Assembly (NCBI RefSeq): GCF_041435435.1
Contig: NZ_CP108494.1
Span: 7,102,501 to 7,166,500, forward strand
Direction of reading: 5' to 3'
Length of the DNA: 64,000 nucleotides
DNA from: Streptomyces sp. NBC_01241
GTDB taxonomy: Bacteria > Actinomycetota > Actinomycetes > Streptomycetales > Streptomycetaceae
Part shown: in pieces, positions 17,366 to 25,119 of the stretch
Numbering within the stretch: position 1 is the stretch's first letter
Layout: each line of letters starts with the position of its first letter
The notes under the pieces: model-generated
Told to the model about the DNA's origin: nothing
Database searches by the model: none
What the model saw: the letters and a program-made list of their open reading frames with translations, nothing else
Translations under genes and position numbers: made by a program

Positions 17366-17785
17366 TCAATCGGCCAGGGTCAGCTGTCCGGCCGTTTCGA
17401 TCCCCACCGTCCTGGCCGCCGCGCGGCAGAACTCCTCGGGCGGGCAGTACTGGTGCTCCGTGATGTAGTGGATCACCAGGTTCGGTGCCGTGTAGAGCGT
17501 GCCGTCCGCTCCCCGCACCCGGATTTCCGCTGATCCGAGCCACACCTCGGTGTCCATGGCGGGGCTGCCGAGGACGAAGGGCCGGTCGGCGTCGCAGAAC
17601 TCGCAATGGTGGACGCCGCGCATCTGGTTGTCGTAGTCGGCGCTGAGAACTCTCAACGCGTCCACCACACGCTCGTCCACGATCCCTGTGCGGTAGTCGT
17701 GCTCCGGCGCCAGCCAGCCGACGTTGAGTATCTCCCGGTCCGACTCGTCGTAGGAGTAGCGCGTCAGGTCGGGGCAGTGGGTCAT
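17366..17785 (-). CDS. Hypothetical protein next to a polymorphic-toxin end
   Basis: A 139-residue soluble protein with no identified family. It is rich in Asp, Glu, Tyr and His, with a HHCEFC element followed by FVLGSPAMDTEVWLGSAEI and a HYITEHQY-PPEEF motif near the end. The His/Cys cluster could bind metal. Location directly downstream of a polymorphic-toxin C-terminus on the same strand suggests an immunity protein (inference). The start ATG is at 17785. A strong hairpin follows the stop. Confidence 0.6.
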   Translation of the reverse strand: MTHCPDLTRYSYDESDREILNVGWLAPEHDYRTGIVDERVVDALRVLSADYDNQMRGVHHCEFCDADRPFVLGSPAMDTEVWLGSAEIRVRGADGTLYTAPNLVIHYITEHQYCPPEEFCRAAARTVGIETAGQLTLAD

Positions 17786-17795
17786 TCGTTGCTCC

Positions 17796-18615
17796 TCAGC
17801 GCCGTGGGTCGCAGTGTTTCCGGCAGATCACCAGGTGGACCGGGCCCATGTTGGGTTTGAGGATCTCGCTGAGCAGGGTGTCCTTGCTCACCGTGATCGA
17901 TCCGTTCATCATCCTGAGGTCGTGGCCCGGAGCCACGGTGTAGTTCGGGAGCGTCTTGCCGGGCCCGACGACCTCCGTGGGCTTGATCTTCTTGCCCTGC
18001 TCGACCGTGAGTCCGACAGACTGGCGAAGACCTATGCCGTCCTCCACGTAGAAGTAGCCCCAGGTACCACTGGGCATCTGCATGTCTCCCGTGCCACGAA
18101 CGTACTAGCCGTGACCTGCGATGACGGTTTGGCCGTCAGGGCGTCCGCCGGGGAGCCGCTCCGCAGCCAGGCCCACGCCCTTGCCGTGCGTGGGAATCTC
18201 GTGTCCGCGCAACTCGGGTGCCACAGCGGTACGCCGCCACCCTGTCAGGCCGCCGATCCCCACGAGGACGATCTGCTGGGTCAGTTCGTCGGCTGTTTCG
18301 GCGTAGAGGTCGGCGAGTGCGTCGCAGCCTTGCTGGTGGAGCATGTACTCCGCGCGGTAGAGGCGGTAGGCGGGGCGGACGGGGAGGACGGGGAGGTACT
18401 TGTCGACGAAGGCGCCGACGCCGCCGATCTGGCCGGTGATGGCGTCGTAGGCGTCTCCGAGGAAGGGGAAGGGCAGCTTCAGCCCTTGCACGAAACCCTC
18501 GCCGAAGTCCCCCAGGATCGCGCCTGGGCTGTTGGGGTCTTCGGGGGTCAGGCCGCTGGGGTCGGTCAGGAAGGTGGGGACGTTGTCGGTGTAGGCGTAC
18601 GGGGACACGTGTGGG
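17796..18615 (-). pseudogene. C-terminus of an RHS/polymorphic toxin-type protein, split by an amber codon
   Basis: The N-terminal edge reads SPYAYTDNVPTFLTDPSGL, the usual end of an RHS repeat core; everything before is missing. A ~165-residue variable domain follows, ending QTVIAGHG. The frame then meets TAG (18105-18107) and continues in the same frame as YVRGTGDMQMPSGTWGYF, VEQGKKIKPTEVVGPGKTLP and ILKPNMGPVHLVIC. One domain is clearly continuous across the stop, where GAG to TAG would explain the break. The second half has its own ATG at 18083 (95 residues). The domain resembles the putative-adhesin type module found at RHS C-termini. Confidence 0.72.
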
Positions 18616-18945
18616 GTCGATGTGCTTCGGGTCCGCGGCTGAAAGGCGTTCTCAACTGCCGCAGCGTCCCGATCCACAGCGGCCGGTCCCAGTGGATATC
18701 GGGCCGCGATGCGGCGAGCTGGTGCAGACGTGCCCGTTCGGCCGGCAGCGCGATGTATCCCCACACGCCCGTCGGCAGCGGACCTTGGGATCCAGCGTCT
18801 CGTGCGTCCACGATCGGGGCAAGGCCTGTCCGCTCAGGCCCCGCGCGCTGAGGCCCGTGCGCTGAAGGCCCGCGCACTGTGCGTGCGAGACGGCGACCGG
18901 CTACGGTTCGGGAACCGTCAGCAGCCATGAGGCAGGGGGAGGAAC
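18616..18945. other. Gene-poor stretch
   Basis: No gene is supported. On the minus strand 18640-18840 reads GVWGYIALPAERARLHQLAA in a frame unlike the RHS remnant, which might be a small piece of another gene, but I do not recognise it. Confidence 0.4.
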
Positions 18946-20052
18946 GTGCGGGAGCTCGGTCCGTCTGAGGGAAGACTGCTTCGTGCGTGGTCGCAGGGTG
19001 TGGGGGGCGATCGGCGCGCGACGTCGGTGCCCGAGGTTCTGGAGCGGTGCCTGGCAGTGCAGGCACAGGATATGAGGGCGGCGGCCCTTGGACTCAGGGC
19101 GCGCGGCTCCGGGCTGACCGAGGCCGACGTGTACCTGGCGCTCGGCCCCGCGCGAAGTGTGGTGCGGGGCTGGTTCATGCGGGGCACGCTGTACCTGGTC
19201 CCGGCCCGTGACGCGGGCTGGCTCCGTGAACTGCTCGCTCCGCGGCTGTTGCGCCGCAGTGAGCGCCGGTACCGCGAGCTGGGGCTCGGGCCGGCTGAGC
19301 TGGCCCTTGGGGAGCGCGTGATCACCGAGGCTCTTGCGGACGGCCCCCTGACCCGGGATGAACTCGCGGCGCGGATGACCGAAGCGGGCCTCCACGCCTC
19401 CGGGCAGGTCCCCTTCCATCTCGTCCGCCGGTCCGCTCTGCTCGGTACCGCCTGTTTCGGTCCGGTCCAGGAGGACGGCTCCGCCACCTATGTGCTCGCG
19501 AAGGACTGGCTGCCCGACTCGGCCGGACCTTCCGGTACGGACGCGGTCAGAGAGCTGCTGCGCAGATACCTGGCGGCGCACGGGCCGGCGACGGTGGCCG
19601 ACTTCGCCACCTGGCCGGGGCTCGGGCTGCCCGCCGTCCGCTCGGAGTGGAAGGATCTGCTCGGGGCGGGTTTGACCGAACCGTGCCGTGTCGAAGGCCA
19701 GGACGAGTACGCGCTGCCGGCCGGTGCACCGTCCGGCCTGGAGCCGACAGACGATGTCCGGTTGCTGCCGGCCTACGACAACTACCTGGTGGGATTCGCC
19801 GATCGCCGGCTGTCCGTCGAGCCCGAGCACGCCCGTATGGTCTGGCCGGGCGGCGGTCGGATCGGCCCCACCGTGGTGGTGGACGGGCTGGTCCGCGGAG
19901 TATGGCGCCGTGACCGGACACGTGCCGTCGTCCTGGACCTGTTCGACGGCGCTCCGGCAGACGCCGGCGGGAAGGCCCCGAACGTGGAGGCCCTGAACGC
20001 GGAGGCCCTCGACGCCGAGATCCGCGACATCTCGCGCTTTCTCGCTGCATAA
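18946..20052 (+). CDS. Winged-helix DNA-binding protein, AlkZ/YcaQ-like (HTH_42)
   Basis: A 368-residue protein of the HTH_42 (DUF1006) family, whose studied members AlkZ and YcaQ are DNA glycosylases acting on alkylated or crosslinked bases. It shows CLAVQAQDMRAAALGLRARG near residue 35, with a QAQ triplet at the place of the catalytic Q-x-Q/D motif. RSVVRGWFMRGTLYLVP follows, then tandem winged helices (GPLTRDELAARM; TVADFATWPGLGL) and RLLPAYDNYLVGFADR with a C-terminal beta domain ending GVWRRDRTRAVVLDLF. A ribosome site GGGGGAGGAA precedes the start. A repair role is inferred from family; most Streptomyces paralogues are uncharacterised. Confidence 0.85.
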   Translation: MRELGPSEGRLLRAWSQGVGGDRRATSVPEVLERCLAVQAQDMRAAALGLRARGSGLTEADVYLALGPARSVVRGWFMRGTLYLVPARDAGWLRELLAPRLLRRSERRYRELGLGPAELALGERVITEALADGPLTRDELAARMTEAGLHASGQVPFHLVRRSALLGTACFGPVQEDGSATYVLAKDWLPDSAGPSGTDAVRELLRRYLAAHGPATVADFATWPGLGLPAVRSEWKDLLGAGLTEPCRVEGQDEYALPAGAPSGLEPTDDVRLLPAYDNYLVGFADRRLSVEPEHARMVWPGGGRIGPTVVVDGLVRGVWRRDRTRAVVLDLFDGAPADAGGKAPNVEALNAEALDAEIRDISRFLAA

Positions 20053-20109
20053 CCTCGGGCTAACCACCCCCTTCTACGGTCTCGGGAGATGTGCCGAGTC
20101 CAAGGAGAA

Positions 20110-20365
20110 CAGGTGGCGATTATCCCTGCCCCGGGGTCACTCGCGCGGTCACCGGAACGGGCTCGGCTGCTGAAGGCGCTCGCGGAGCGCCGGTCGGGAT
20201 GGCCCGGCATTCCGCGGCGGCACCCGGCCGGGCCGCTCGTCACCGCCTCGTACGCGCAGGCCGGGCTGTGGATGGTCGCTGAGCTGGAGCAGGGCGCTTC
20301 GGCGTACACCGTGCCGCTGCCCGTGTCGCTCCGCGGCCCCCTCGACACCGACGCACTCCAGGTGC
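20110..20365 (+). pseudogene. NRPS condensation-domain N-terminal fragment
   Basis: The frame reads ERARLLKALAERRSGWPGIP, PAGPLVTASYAQAGLWMVAE and LEQGASAYTVPLPVSLRGPL ending DTDALQ. SYAQ-x-x-LW followed by YxVPL and LRGPLDxxAL is the first ~45 residues of an NRPS condensation domain. Homology stops at DALQ; the catalytic HHxxxDG motif is not present. It is cut at the point where the next fragment begins on the other strand. Confidence 0.75.
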
Positions 20366-20574
20366 TCGTGGCTGAGGATCACCGCGCCCGGCAGCGGCAT
20401 CGTCGCGACGTCGATGTGTCGGGGCGGCCATATCGGGAACTCAAGGTCCCCGGCGTCGAAGGCTTCGGCGAGGATCGGATCGAGCAGTACCGTGGACAGA
20501 CCCTCGGTGATGTGCCAGGTCTGGTGGCCTAGGAACGTCAGCTCCAGCCCGGTGTGTACCTTGTGACGCCTCAC
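20366..20574 (-). pseudogene. N-terminal fragment of an MBL-fold hydrolase
   Basis: On the minus strand, MRRHKVHTGLELTFLGHQTW, HITEGLSTVLLDPILAE and MPLPGAVILSHEHLE are the first ~70 residues of a metallo-beta-lactamase-fold protein. It has the beginning of the zinc motif (SHEHLE, normally SHxHxDH) and is then cut at ~20366, where the NRPS fragment also stops. The two truncated genes face each other tail to tail, showing a deletion or recombination scar. Confidence 0.72.
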
Positions 20575-21415
20575 ATGGGGATTGCGGGGTTCGCGTGCGG
20601 TCGCCGCAGGTCCATAACACGGGCCCTGGTGGCGGCTCAGTAAGGTTCCATTCGTTTCGTGATCTTCATCTCATTGCACCTCGGGGTGGGAAGACAGTTG
20701 CCACCGGTTGAGCCGTGCGGGTGGAGTCGATCTCCGTGACGCCGAATTCACCCACTTCGGCGCCCGGATGCCCGGCCCGGCCCCTCGGTCCGAGCGGTGT
20801 ATACCAGCCACCTGCCACGCTTGCCCGGACGGCCGGTATGTCGTTCTAAAAGCTGATGGTGCGTCAGATTCCGCTTCTGGTCCGGGCGCTGTGCTGCGGT
20901 GTCTGTGCCGAGGACGCGCGGAGCACTCCGACGCGAACCAGAAATACTCCTGTAGTCGTCTGTTCTCTCTCGGACACTACGGTCCGGTTGCCAGTCGTCC
21001 CCCGGTTGGTGTCTCATCTGTTCTCGGTCCTGGATCAGACGTGGGCTCCGTCCTGGGAGACGCACGATCGATTCCGCCTGCCGTGGTGCCGTTGGGGGGT
21101 GAACGCGCGCTCGTCTGCCGTCTCGACGGCGTGTTCTGTGTTCGGATTCGGGGCTCCCGGCGCGGCCGTGTCGCGAGCTGTGCTTGTTGGTCGGAAAGCT
21201 GTCGTTGGTGCGTCCTGACCCTGCGGGCGTGGGTTTCACGCTCGCAGGGTGGTTTGAAGCAATCACTGTCACGGATCAGCGCATCGGACCGGAGCGATAG
21301 ACCACGAACCCGCGTTCTCGGCCCGCTCCGAGTCCCGTTCCTCGGCCCCTGGTCGCCCGGTGACCCCGGGCGTCCGGGACTGTCACGCATGGACACCGAA
21401 GGAAGGATTCGAGAG
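20575..21415. other. Non-coding stretch upstream of the OvmZ-like gene
   Basis: 840 bases with no convincing gene. Frames that continue upstream from the OvmZ-like gene are unconserved, Arg/Ser/Cys-rich filler. A short inverted repeat, CTGATGGTGCGTCAG at about 20852-20866, stands alone. No tRNA or rRNA was recognised. The region probably holds the promoter of the regulator pair, but I cannot place it. Confidence 0.45.
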
Positions 21416-22042
21416 ATGCACGAGCACCCAGAACTTTTCGCCGGCCACATCGGCCGAGACTGCGCAACACTCTGCGGGCGTGTCTGCCAGATGTGCGTCG
21501 AGAGGCTGCGGGAGGAGCTGCTCACTCTGCTCGGTCTGTACCGCGAGAGCGACCACGCCCTGACCCCGAGGCCAGCCCGGATGCGGGAACGGGTGAGCGG
21601 GAGCAGATCCGTCGGCATGGTGCTCGACGAACGGACCGTGGAGATGCGCACGGAGGCCGCGGACGTGCTGGCGTCGTGGGCGCGGCTGGTCGTCGAGGAG
21701 CGCGGGGCGAAGGGGCTGCAGGGCTGCGACGTCGGGTCGCTGGTGTCGTTCCTCCGCGACGAGGTGGACTGGATCGCCGGGCACCCCGCGGCCGTCTCGT
21801 TCGACGAGGAGGTGCGCCAGTTACTCCAGCGACTCGGCGCCCTGTTCGGTCCTGCCCCGGTGCGTGGGTTCCCGCTCGGGGCGTGCGTGGAGCTCGAGTG
21901 CACGGGCACGATCCTGGCCATGGTGGACGGAGCCGGCGGGTCGGCCGCGACGCCCGACCATGTCTCGTGCGACGCCGGGCACACGTTGCCGCCGCACCAG
22001 TGGTTGACAGTGGCCGGTCAGCTGGCGAGGTGGTCGGAGTGA
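21416..22042 (+). CDS. ovmZ: OvmZ-like regulatory protein with a TTA codon
   Basis: A 208-residue protein resembling OvmZ, which was described from the oviedomycin (angucyclinone) cluster and occurs as pairs with OvmW in many Streptomyces. A conserved Cys-rich head, HIGRDCATLCGRVCQMCVER, is followed by a Glu/Arg-rich helical middle and a C-terminal CVELECTGTILAMVDGAGGS module with a further Cys and His. The ATG at 21416 has GGAAGGA eight bases upstream. The in-frame Leu at 21821-21823 is TTA, so translation should depend on the bldA tRNA. The stop overlaps the next start (GTGA). The exact biochemical role is not established. Confidence 0.75.
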   Translation: MHEHPELFAGHIGRDCATLCGRVCQMCVERLREELLTLLGLYRESDHALTPRPARMRERVSGSRSVGMVLDERTVEMRTEAADVLASWARLVVEERGAKGLQGCDVGSLVSFLRDEVDWIAGHPAAVSFDEEVRQLLQRLGALFGPAPVRGFPLGACVELECTGTILAMVDGAGGSAATPDHVSCDAGHTLPPHQWLTVAGQLARWSE

Positions 22043-22251
22043 CGACCCCGAGACGCAGGACGGTCTCGACCGAGCTGGCCGCCCTGGCCATGGGCGTCAG
22101 CGAGGCCACGATCCGCAAGTGGGCCTCCCGAGGCAAGATCACCCGCTACGGAAGGAGGCAGCGGGCCGAGTACGATCTCGACGAACTGCTCGCGCTGAGG
22201 GAGCGCGGAGCGCCGCTCTCCACCCGTGGACGGCAGGCATCGGGCATATGA
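22039..22251 (+). CDS. ovmW: OvmW-like helix-turn-helix protein
   Basis: A 70-residue DNA-binding protein. A MerR/excisionase-type helix-turn-helix fills most of it: VSTELAALAMGVSEATIRKW, then ASRGKITRYGRRQRAEYDLD and ELLALRERG. The GTG start overlaps the stop of the OvmZ-like gene, so the two are made together and probably act as a pair. This pair abuts the first cluster operon. Control of the cluster is plausible (inference), but such pairs also occur away from biosynthetic genes. Confidence 0.78.
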   Translation: MTTPRRRTVSTELAALAMGVSEATIRKWASRGKITRYGRRQRAEYDLDELLALRERGAPLSTRGRQASGI

Positions 22252-22354
22252 CGTCTACGGGGGTCGAGCGCGGGCGACCGACCGCGTGCACGCCGCTGAG
22301 CTGCGGCGATGGCCCTGTGCCGGGCGATGGACGGAGAGCGGAACCCGTACAACA

Positions 22355-22370
22355 TAAGTGGGTTGACGAT
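22355..22370 (+). promoter_or_regulatory. Element TAAGTGGGTTGACGAT, shared with 26512
   Basis: This 16-mer differs by one base from TAAGTAGGTTGACGAT at 26512-26527. Both precede operons of the biosynthetic region. The embedded TTGACG is a plausible -35 box. It could be a common promoter or the operator of the two-domain MarR protein at 28996 (inference). The remaining sequence of 22252-22545 is leader DNA. Confidence 0.6.
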
Positions 22371-22476
22371 TCAGAAGGTTGAGTGTCACACTTCTTCCGG
22401 CGGCTCCATGCTCTGATTCCATGATCGTCCCGCGATCGGTCGAATCGGGCGTTACGGCGGCCCGAGCTCTCACCAG

Positions 22477-22516
22477 AATCCGTGTCCGGCCCTGTGCCGG
22501 ACGCGGATTTCTTTTT
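22477..22516 (+). terminator. Terminator-like hairpin in the leader of the first cluster operon
   Basis: AATCCGTGTCCGG pairs with CCGGACGCGGATT (one internal mismatch) around a short loop, followed by TTTCTTTTTG. Only ~30 bases separate the T-run from the next start codon, too few for a full promoter. It therefore either terminates read-through from the OvmZ/OvmW genes or acts as an attenuator in the operon leader. Confidence 0.72.
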
Positions 22517-22545
22517 GTCTGCAGCCGACAGAGGAAGTGTGGTTG

Positions 22546-22920
22546 ATGTCTGTTTCTCCCAGTACGCTCGCCGGACAGTGGGCGGGTACGGTCACGCACG
22601 ACGGCGAGGTTGACGATTACACCGTCACCTTCCAGGAGGACGGCTCGCTCGTCGTCGTCACGCAGAAGAGCACGGGCGCCGGCTCCTGGACGCTGACCGG
22701 CGACGAGACATTTGAGTTCTTCCTGCGGGAGGACTTCAACACCGACGTCGCCCAGATCAGCCCCACCGGGTTCCGGGCCGCCTACATCAAGATAGACATC
22801 AAGGCCCGGCTCGCCGGTGACGGCAAGTTCACCGGCAAGGGCAAGGCGGTCGTGCACGGCACCGACGACACGGTGATCTACTCGACGGACGCCGAGACCG
22901 ACGCGCACCGGGTACCGTGA
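22546..22920 (+). CDS. Small beta-rich protein of unknown function
   Basis: A 124-residue soluble protein, not assigned to a family. Alternating hydrophobic strands (QWAGTVTHDGEVDDYTVTF, SLVVVTQKSTGAGSWTLTG, KFTGKGKAVVHGTDDTVIY) suggest a small beta-barrel like lipocalins or calycins. Such proteins may bind an aromatic ligand. The ATG at 22546 has GAGGAAG eight bases upstream; a GTG three codons earlier overlaps the ribosome site. It is the first gene of a cluster operon and overlaps the next start (GTGA). A ligand-binding or cyclase-assisting role is a guess from context. Confidence 0.6.
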   Translation: MSVSPSTLAGQWAGTVTHDGEVDDYTVTFQEDGSLVVVTQKSTGAGSWTLTGDETFEFFLREDFNTDVAQISPTGFRAAYIKIDIKARLAGDGKFTGKGKAVVHGTDDTVIYSTDAETDAHRVP

Positions 22921-23465
22921 CCGGGTCCGTGGGACCCGAACTCGGTGAACTCGCCGCCGAAGTGGCGCGGTTGTCCGACATCGCGGCCCTGAACAACCTG
23001 ATCGACCGCTACCTGGCGGGCCTGGACGAAGGGCTCGCCGAAGGCAGCTTTGGCTTTGACGAGGCGTGGGCGGCGTCCCTGTTCACCGAGGACGTGGAGC
23101 TCCTTTTCCCGGTGGGCAGCCACCAGGGCCTGGCCGGGGCCGATGGCTTCCTGCGGGAGATCATGGAGCGCTGGAGTCGTACGCATCACCACGGTTCCCT
23201 CGCCTCCGTCGAGCCGGACGGCGACCGTGCCGCGATCAGCTGGAGCCTGATCGCTTCGCACGTGCACTTCGGCTCACCCGCGCCGCCGCAGCCCTCCGCG
23301 TACTTCCAGATCGGCGGCCGGTTCACCGGCGTCGCGCGGCGTACGGCGGACGGCTGGCGCTTCGCGCGTCTGCGGCTCCGGATCGTGTGGAGCACCGGCT
23401 CGCCGCCCGGCGGAGTGACCGAGGTCGACGCCCGGACCCTTGAGGCCCTCGATCCCCTCCACTGA
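22917..23465 (+). CDS. SnoaL-like / NTF2-fold protein
   Basis: A 182-residue protein with an NTF2-like fold (SnoaL_4 type). An N-terminal helix LSDIAALNNLIDRYLAGLDE precedes WAASLFTEDVELLFPVGSHQ and FLREIMERWSRTHHHGS, then beta strands ISWSLIASHVHFG and AYFQIGGRFTGVARR. NTF2-fold proteins in aromatic polyketide clusters serve as cyclases, hydroxylase partners or dehydratases. The tandem His in TRTHHHGS is typical of the catalytic face in the dehydratase-like subgroup. Start is GTG in a GTGA overlap with the previous gene. The exact reaction is unknown. Confidence 0.75.
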   Translation: MTGSVGPELGELAAEVARLSDIAALNNLIDRYLAGLDEGLAEGSFGFDEAWAASLFTEDVELLFPVGSHQGLAGADGFLREIMERWSRTHHHGSLASVEPDGDRAAISWSLIASHVHFGSPAPPQPSAYFQIGGRFTGVARRTADGWRFARLRLRIVWSTGSPPGGVTEVDARTLEALDPLH

Positions 23466-23512
23466 CGCCTTGCAGCCAATCAACTCCCTCACCTGACACA
23501 GGAGGAACCGCC

Positions 23513-23998
23513 ATGCCCACCACACTCACGCCCGAACAGCAGCGCGAAGTCATCGAGAAGGTCTTCCATGAGGGTCTGGACCTCGGGGACCTCACGGCCG
23601 CGGACCGCTACCTCACCGCGGACTTCCGCAACCACGGCAGCCACGACGACTCCATGCGGGGTCCGGAGGCCTTCAAGCACACGATCCGCATCCAGCAGTC
23701 CGCGTTCAGCGAGATCAAGTACGAAATCCTCGACTTCATCTCGCAGGGCGACCGGGCCGCGATCCGCTGGGTGATGCACGGCAAGCACACGGGCCCCTTC
23801 ATCGGCATCCAGCCGACAGGGCTCCAGGTCCAGCACCAGGCCATGATCTGGTTCCGCTTCGAGGGCGACAAGATCGCCGAGCGTTGGGGGATCGTGGACA
23901 ACTTCACCCTGGAACGCTTCCTGAAGTCCGGTGGAAAGCCGACCGGCCCGCTCACCCCCAAAGCCGGGCCGGGGCAAGCGGCGCGACCGGGCGCCTGA
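23513..23998 (+). CDS. SnoaL-family polyketide cyclase-like protein
   Basis: A 161-residue member of the SnoaL ester-cyclase family. Landmarks are VIEKVFHEGLDLGDLTAADR, YLTADFRNHG with its conserved Asn-His, RGPEAFKHTIRIQQSAFSEI, and HTGPFIGIQPTG-x-x-x-QH near the end. SnoaL proper closes the fourth ring of nogalamycin by an aldol reaction. Angucyclines do not need that step, so this protein may do something else, such as hydration or oxygenation as Snoal2/AclR relatives do. An AGGAGG site sits six bases before the ATG. Second of two NTF2-fold proteins in the operon. Confidence 0.83.
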   Translation: MPTTLTPEQQREVIEKVFHEGLDLGDLTAADRYLTADFRNHGSHDDSMRGPEAFKHTIRIQQSAFSEIKYEILDFISQGDRAAIRWVMHGKHTGPFIGIQPTGLQVQHQAMIWFRFEGDKIAERWGIVDNFTLERFLKSGGKPTGPLTPKAGPGQAARPGA

Positions 23999-24097
23999 CA
24001 GAGCGTCAACGTGATGACGGGCGGCTCCGGTCGGGGCTGCCCGTCATCACGTAGCTGGGAACCGGCACCCGTAACGGCAGAGATGAAGGAGGCAGTT

Positions 24098-24499
24098 GTG
24101 CCGATCAACAGACGCGTGGCCCGCTTCAACAAGGCGGTCGCCAACCACTTCGTGGGCCCTGTCCTGAGCCGGATGCCCGGCTTCGGCAAGGTGCACCACC
24201 GCGGCCGCAGGTCGGGCCGCGCTTTCACCACCCCGGTCAAGCTGTTCCGCCGGGGCGAGAACATCGTTATCACCCTGCCGTACGGTCCGGGATCCGACTG
24301 GGTCAAGAACGTCCAGGCCGCCGGTGGCTGCGAGATTACCACGCGGGGCCGCCGGATCAAGGTCACCGACCCGGTGGTCTTCACGGACGACGGTTCGACG
24401 AAGATGCCCGCGCTGACCCGGCGGATTCTCTCCCGGGTCGACGCGACCCAGTTCCTCTCCCTCACTCCTGTCGCCGCGCGGTCCGCGGCCACGGGCTGA
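24098..24499 (+). CDS. Ddn-type deazaflavin (F420)-dependent reductase family protein
   Basis: A 133-residue split-barrel protein of the nitroreductase/deazaflavin-dependent family. The GTG at 24098 is preceded by a perfect AAGGAGG and gives PINRRVARFNKAVANHF. Family motifs HHRGRRSGRAFTTPVKLF, GSDWVKNVQAAGGCEI and GRRIKVTDP are present. Members such as Mycobacterium Ddn use F420H2 to reduce quinones and nitroimidazoles, and relatives reduce polyketides such as tetracycline precursors. A quinone or enone reduction in the pathway is therefore plausible (inference). A longer frame from 24011 lacks a ribosome site. Confidence 0.83.
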   Translation: MPINRRVARFNKAVANHFVGPVLSRMPGFGKVHHRGRRSGRAFTTPVKLFRRGENIVITLPYGPGSDWVKNVQAAGGCEITTRGRRIKVTDPVVFTDDGSTKMPALTRRILSRVDATQFLSLTPVAARSAATG

Positions 24500-24509
24500 G
24501 GGGCGCCCC

Positions 24510-25091
24510 GTGGACTTCCCGGTGGAGCCCGTCAAGGTCGTGGTCGTGGTCGCCTCGGTGCGCAGCGGCAGGCTGGCGCCGGACGTGGCCGGCTGGCTCA
24601 CCGCGGTGGCCGGGCTCCGGGACGACCTGGTCCTGGACGTCGTCGACGTGGCGGACCACGAGCTGCCCGGCAGCCTCGACGCGCAGGATCCGGTGGCGGT
24701 TGCCCTGAGGCCCCGGCTGGCCTCCGCCGAGGCGTTCGTCGTGATTGTTCCGGAGTACAACCGTAGCGTTCCCGGCCCCGTCAAGACGCTCATCGACAGC
24801 TTCCAGACAGAGTGGGAGGCCAAGCCCGTCGGCTTCGTGAGCTACGGGCTGTCCCTGGTGGGCGGGGTGCGCGCGGTGGAGCATCTGCGGCAGATCTTCG
24901 CCGAGTTCCACGCGGTCGGGATGAAGGACGCGGTGATCTTCCCGCGGATTCTCGAACACTACGACGCCCAGGGGCGTTTCCCGGCCGAGCCCGAAGGCGC
25001 CGAAGCCGCCGCCAAGCTCATGCTCGACCAGCTGCTCTGGTGGGCTCGGGCCCTGCGAGACGCCAAGCGCGCACGTCCGTACGGATCCTGA
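24510..25091 (+). CDS. NADPH-dependent FMN reductase
   Basis: A 193-residue flavodoxin-fold protein. VKVVVVVASVRSGRLAPDVA forms the first strand and phosphate loop; VIVPEYNRSVPGPVKTLIDS carries the PEYN-type flavin motif; KPVGFVSYGLSLVGGVRAVE closes the site. It reduces FMN with NAD(P)H or acts directly on quinones. In this cluster it could feed flavin to oxygenases or serve as a quinone reductase. The GTG start lies 11 bases after the previous stop, so it is cotranscribed. Confidence 0.85.
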   Translation: MDFPVEPVKVVVVVASVRSGRLAPDVAGWLTAVAGLRDDLVLDVVDVADHELPGSLDAQDPVAVALRPRLASAEAFVVIVPEYNRSVPGPVKTLIDSFQTEWEAKPVGFVSYGLSLVGGVRAVEHLRQIFAEFHAVGMKDAVIFPRILEHYDAQGRFPAEPEGAEAAAKLMLDQLLWWARALRDAKRARPYGS

Positions 25092-25119
25092 CAGCCCATC
25101 ACTTCTGCTTGGAGAACCG

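Noticed and set aside
20852..20866. Isolated palindrome CTGATGGTGCGTCAG as an operator
   Set aside because: A single short inverted repeat with no gene or promoter boxes close by; too little to support a site.
20708..21415. N-terminal extension of the OvmZ-like frame
   Set aside because: No ribosome site and no conserved sequence; a good GGAAGGA site precedes 21416.
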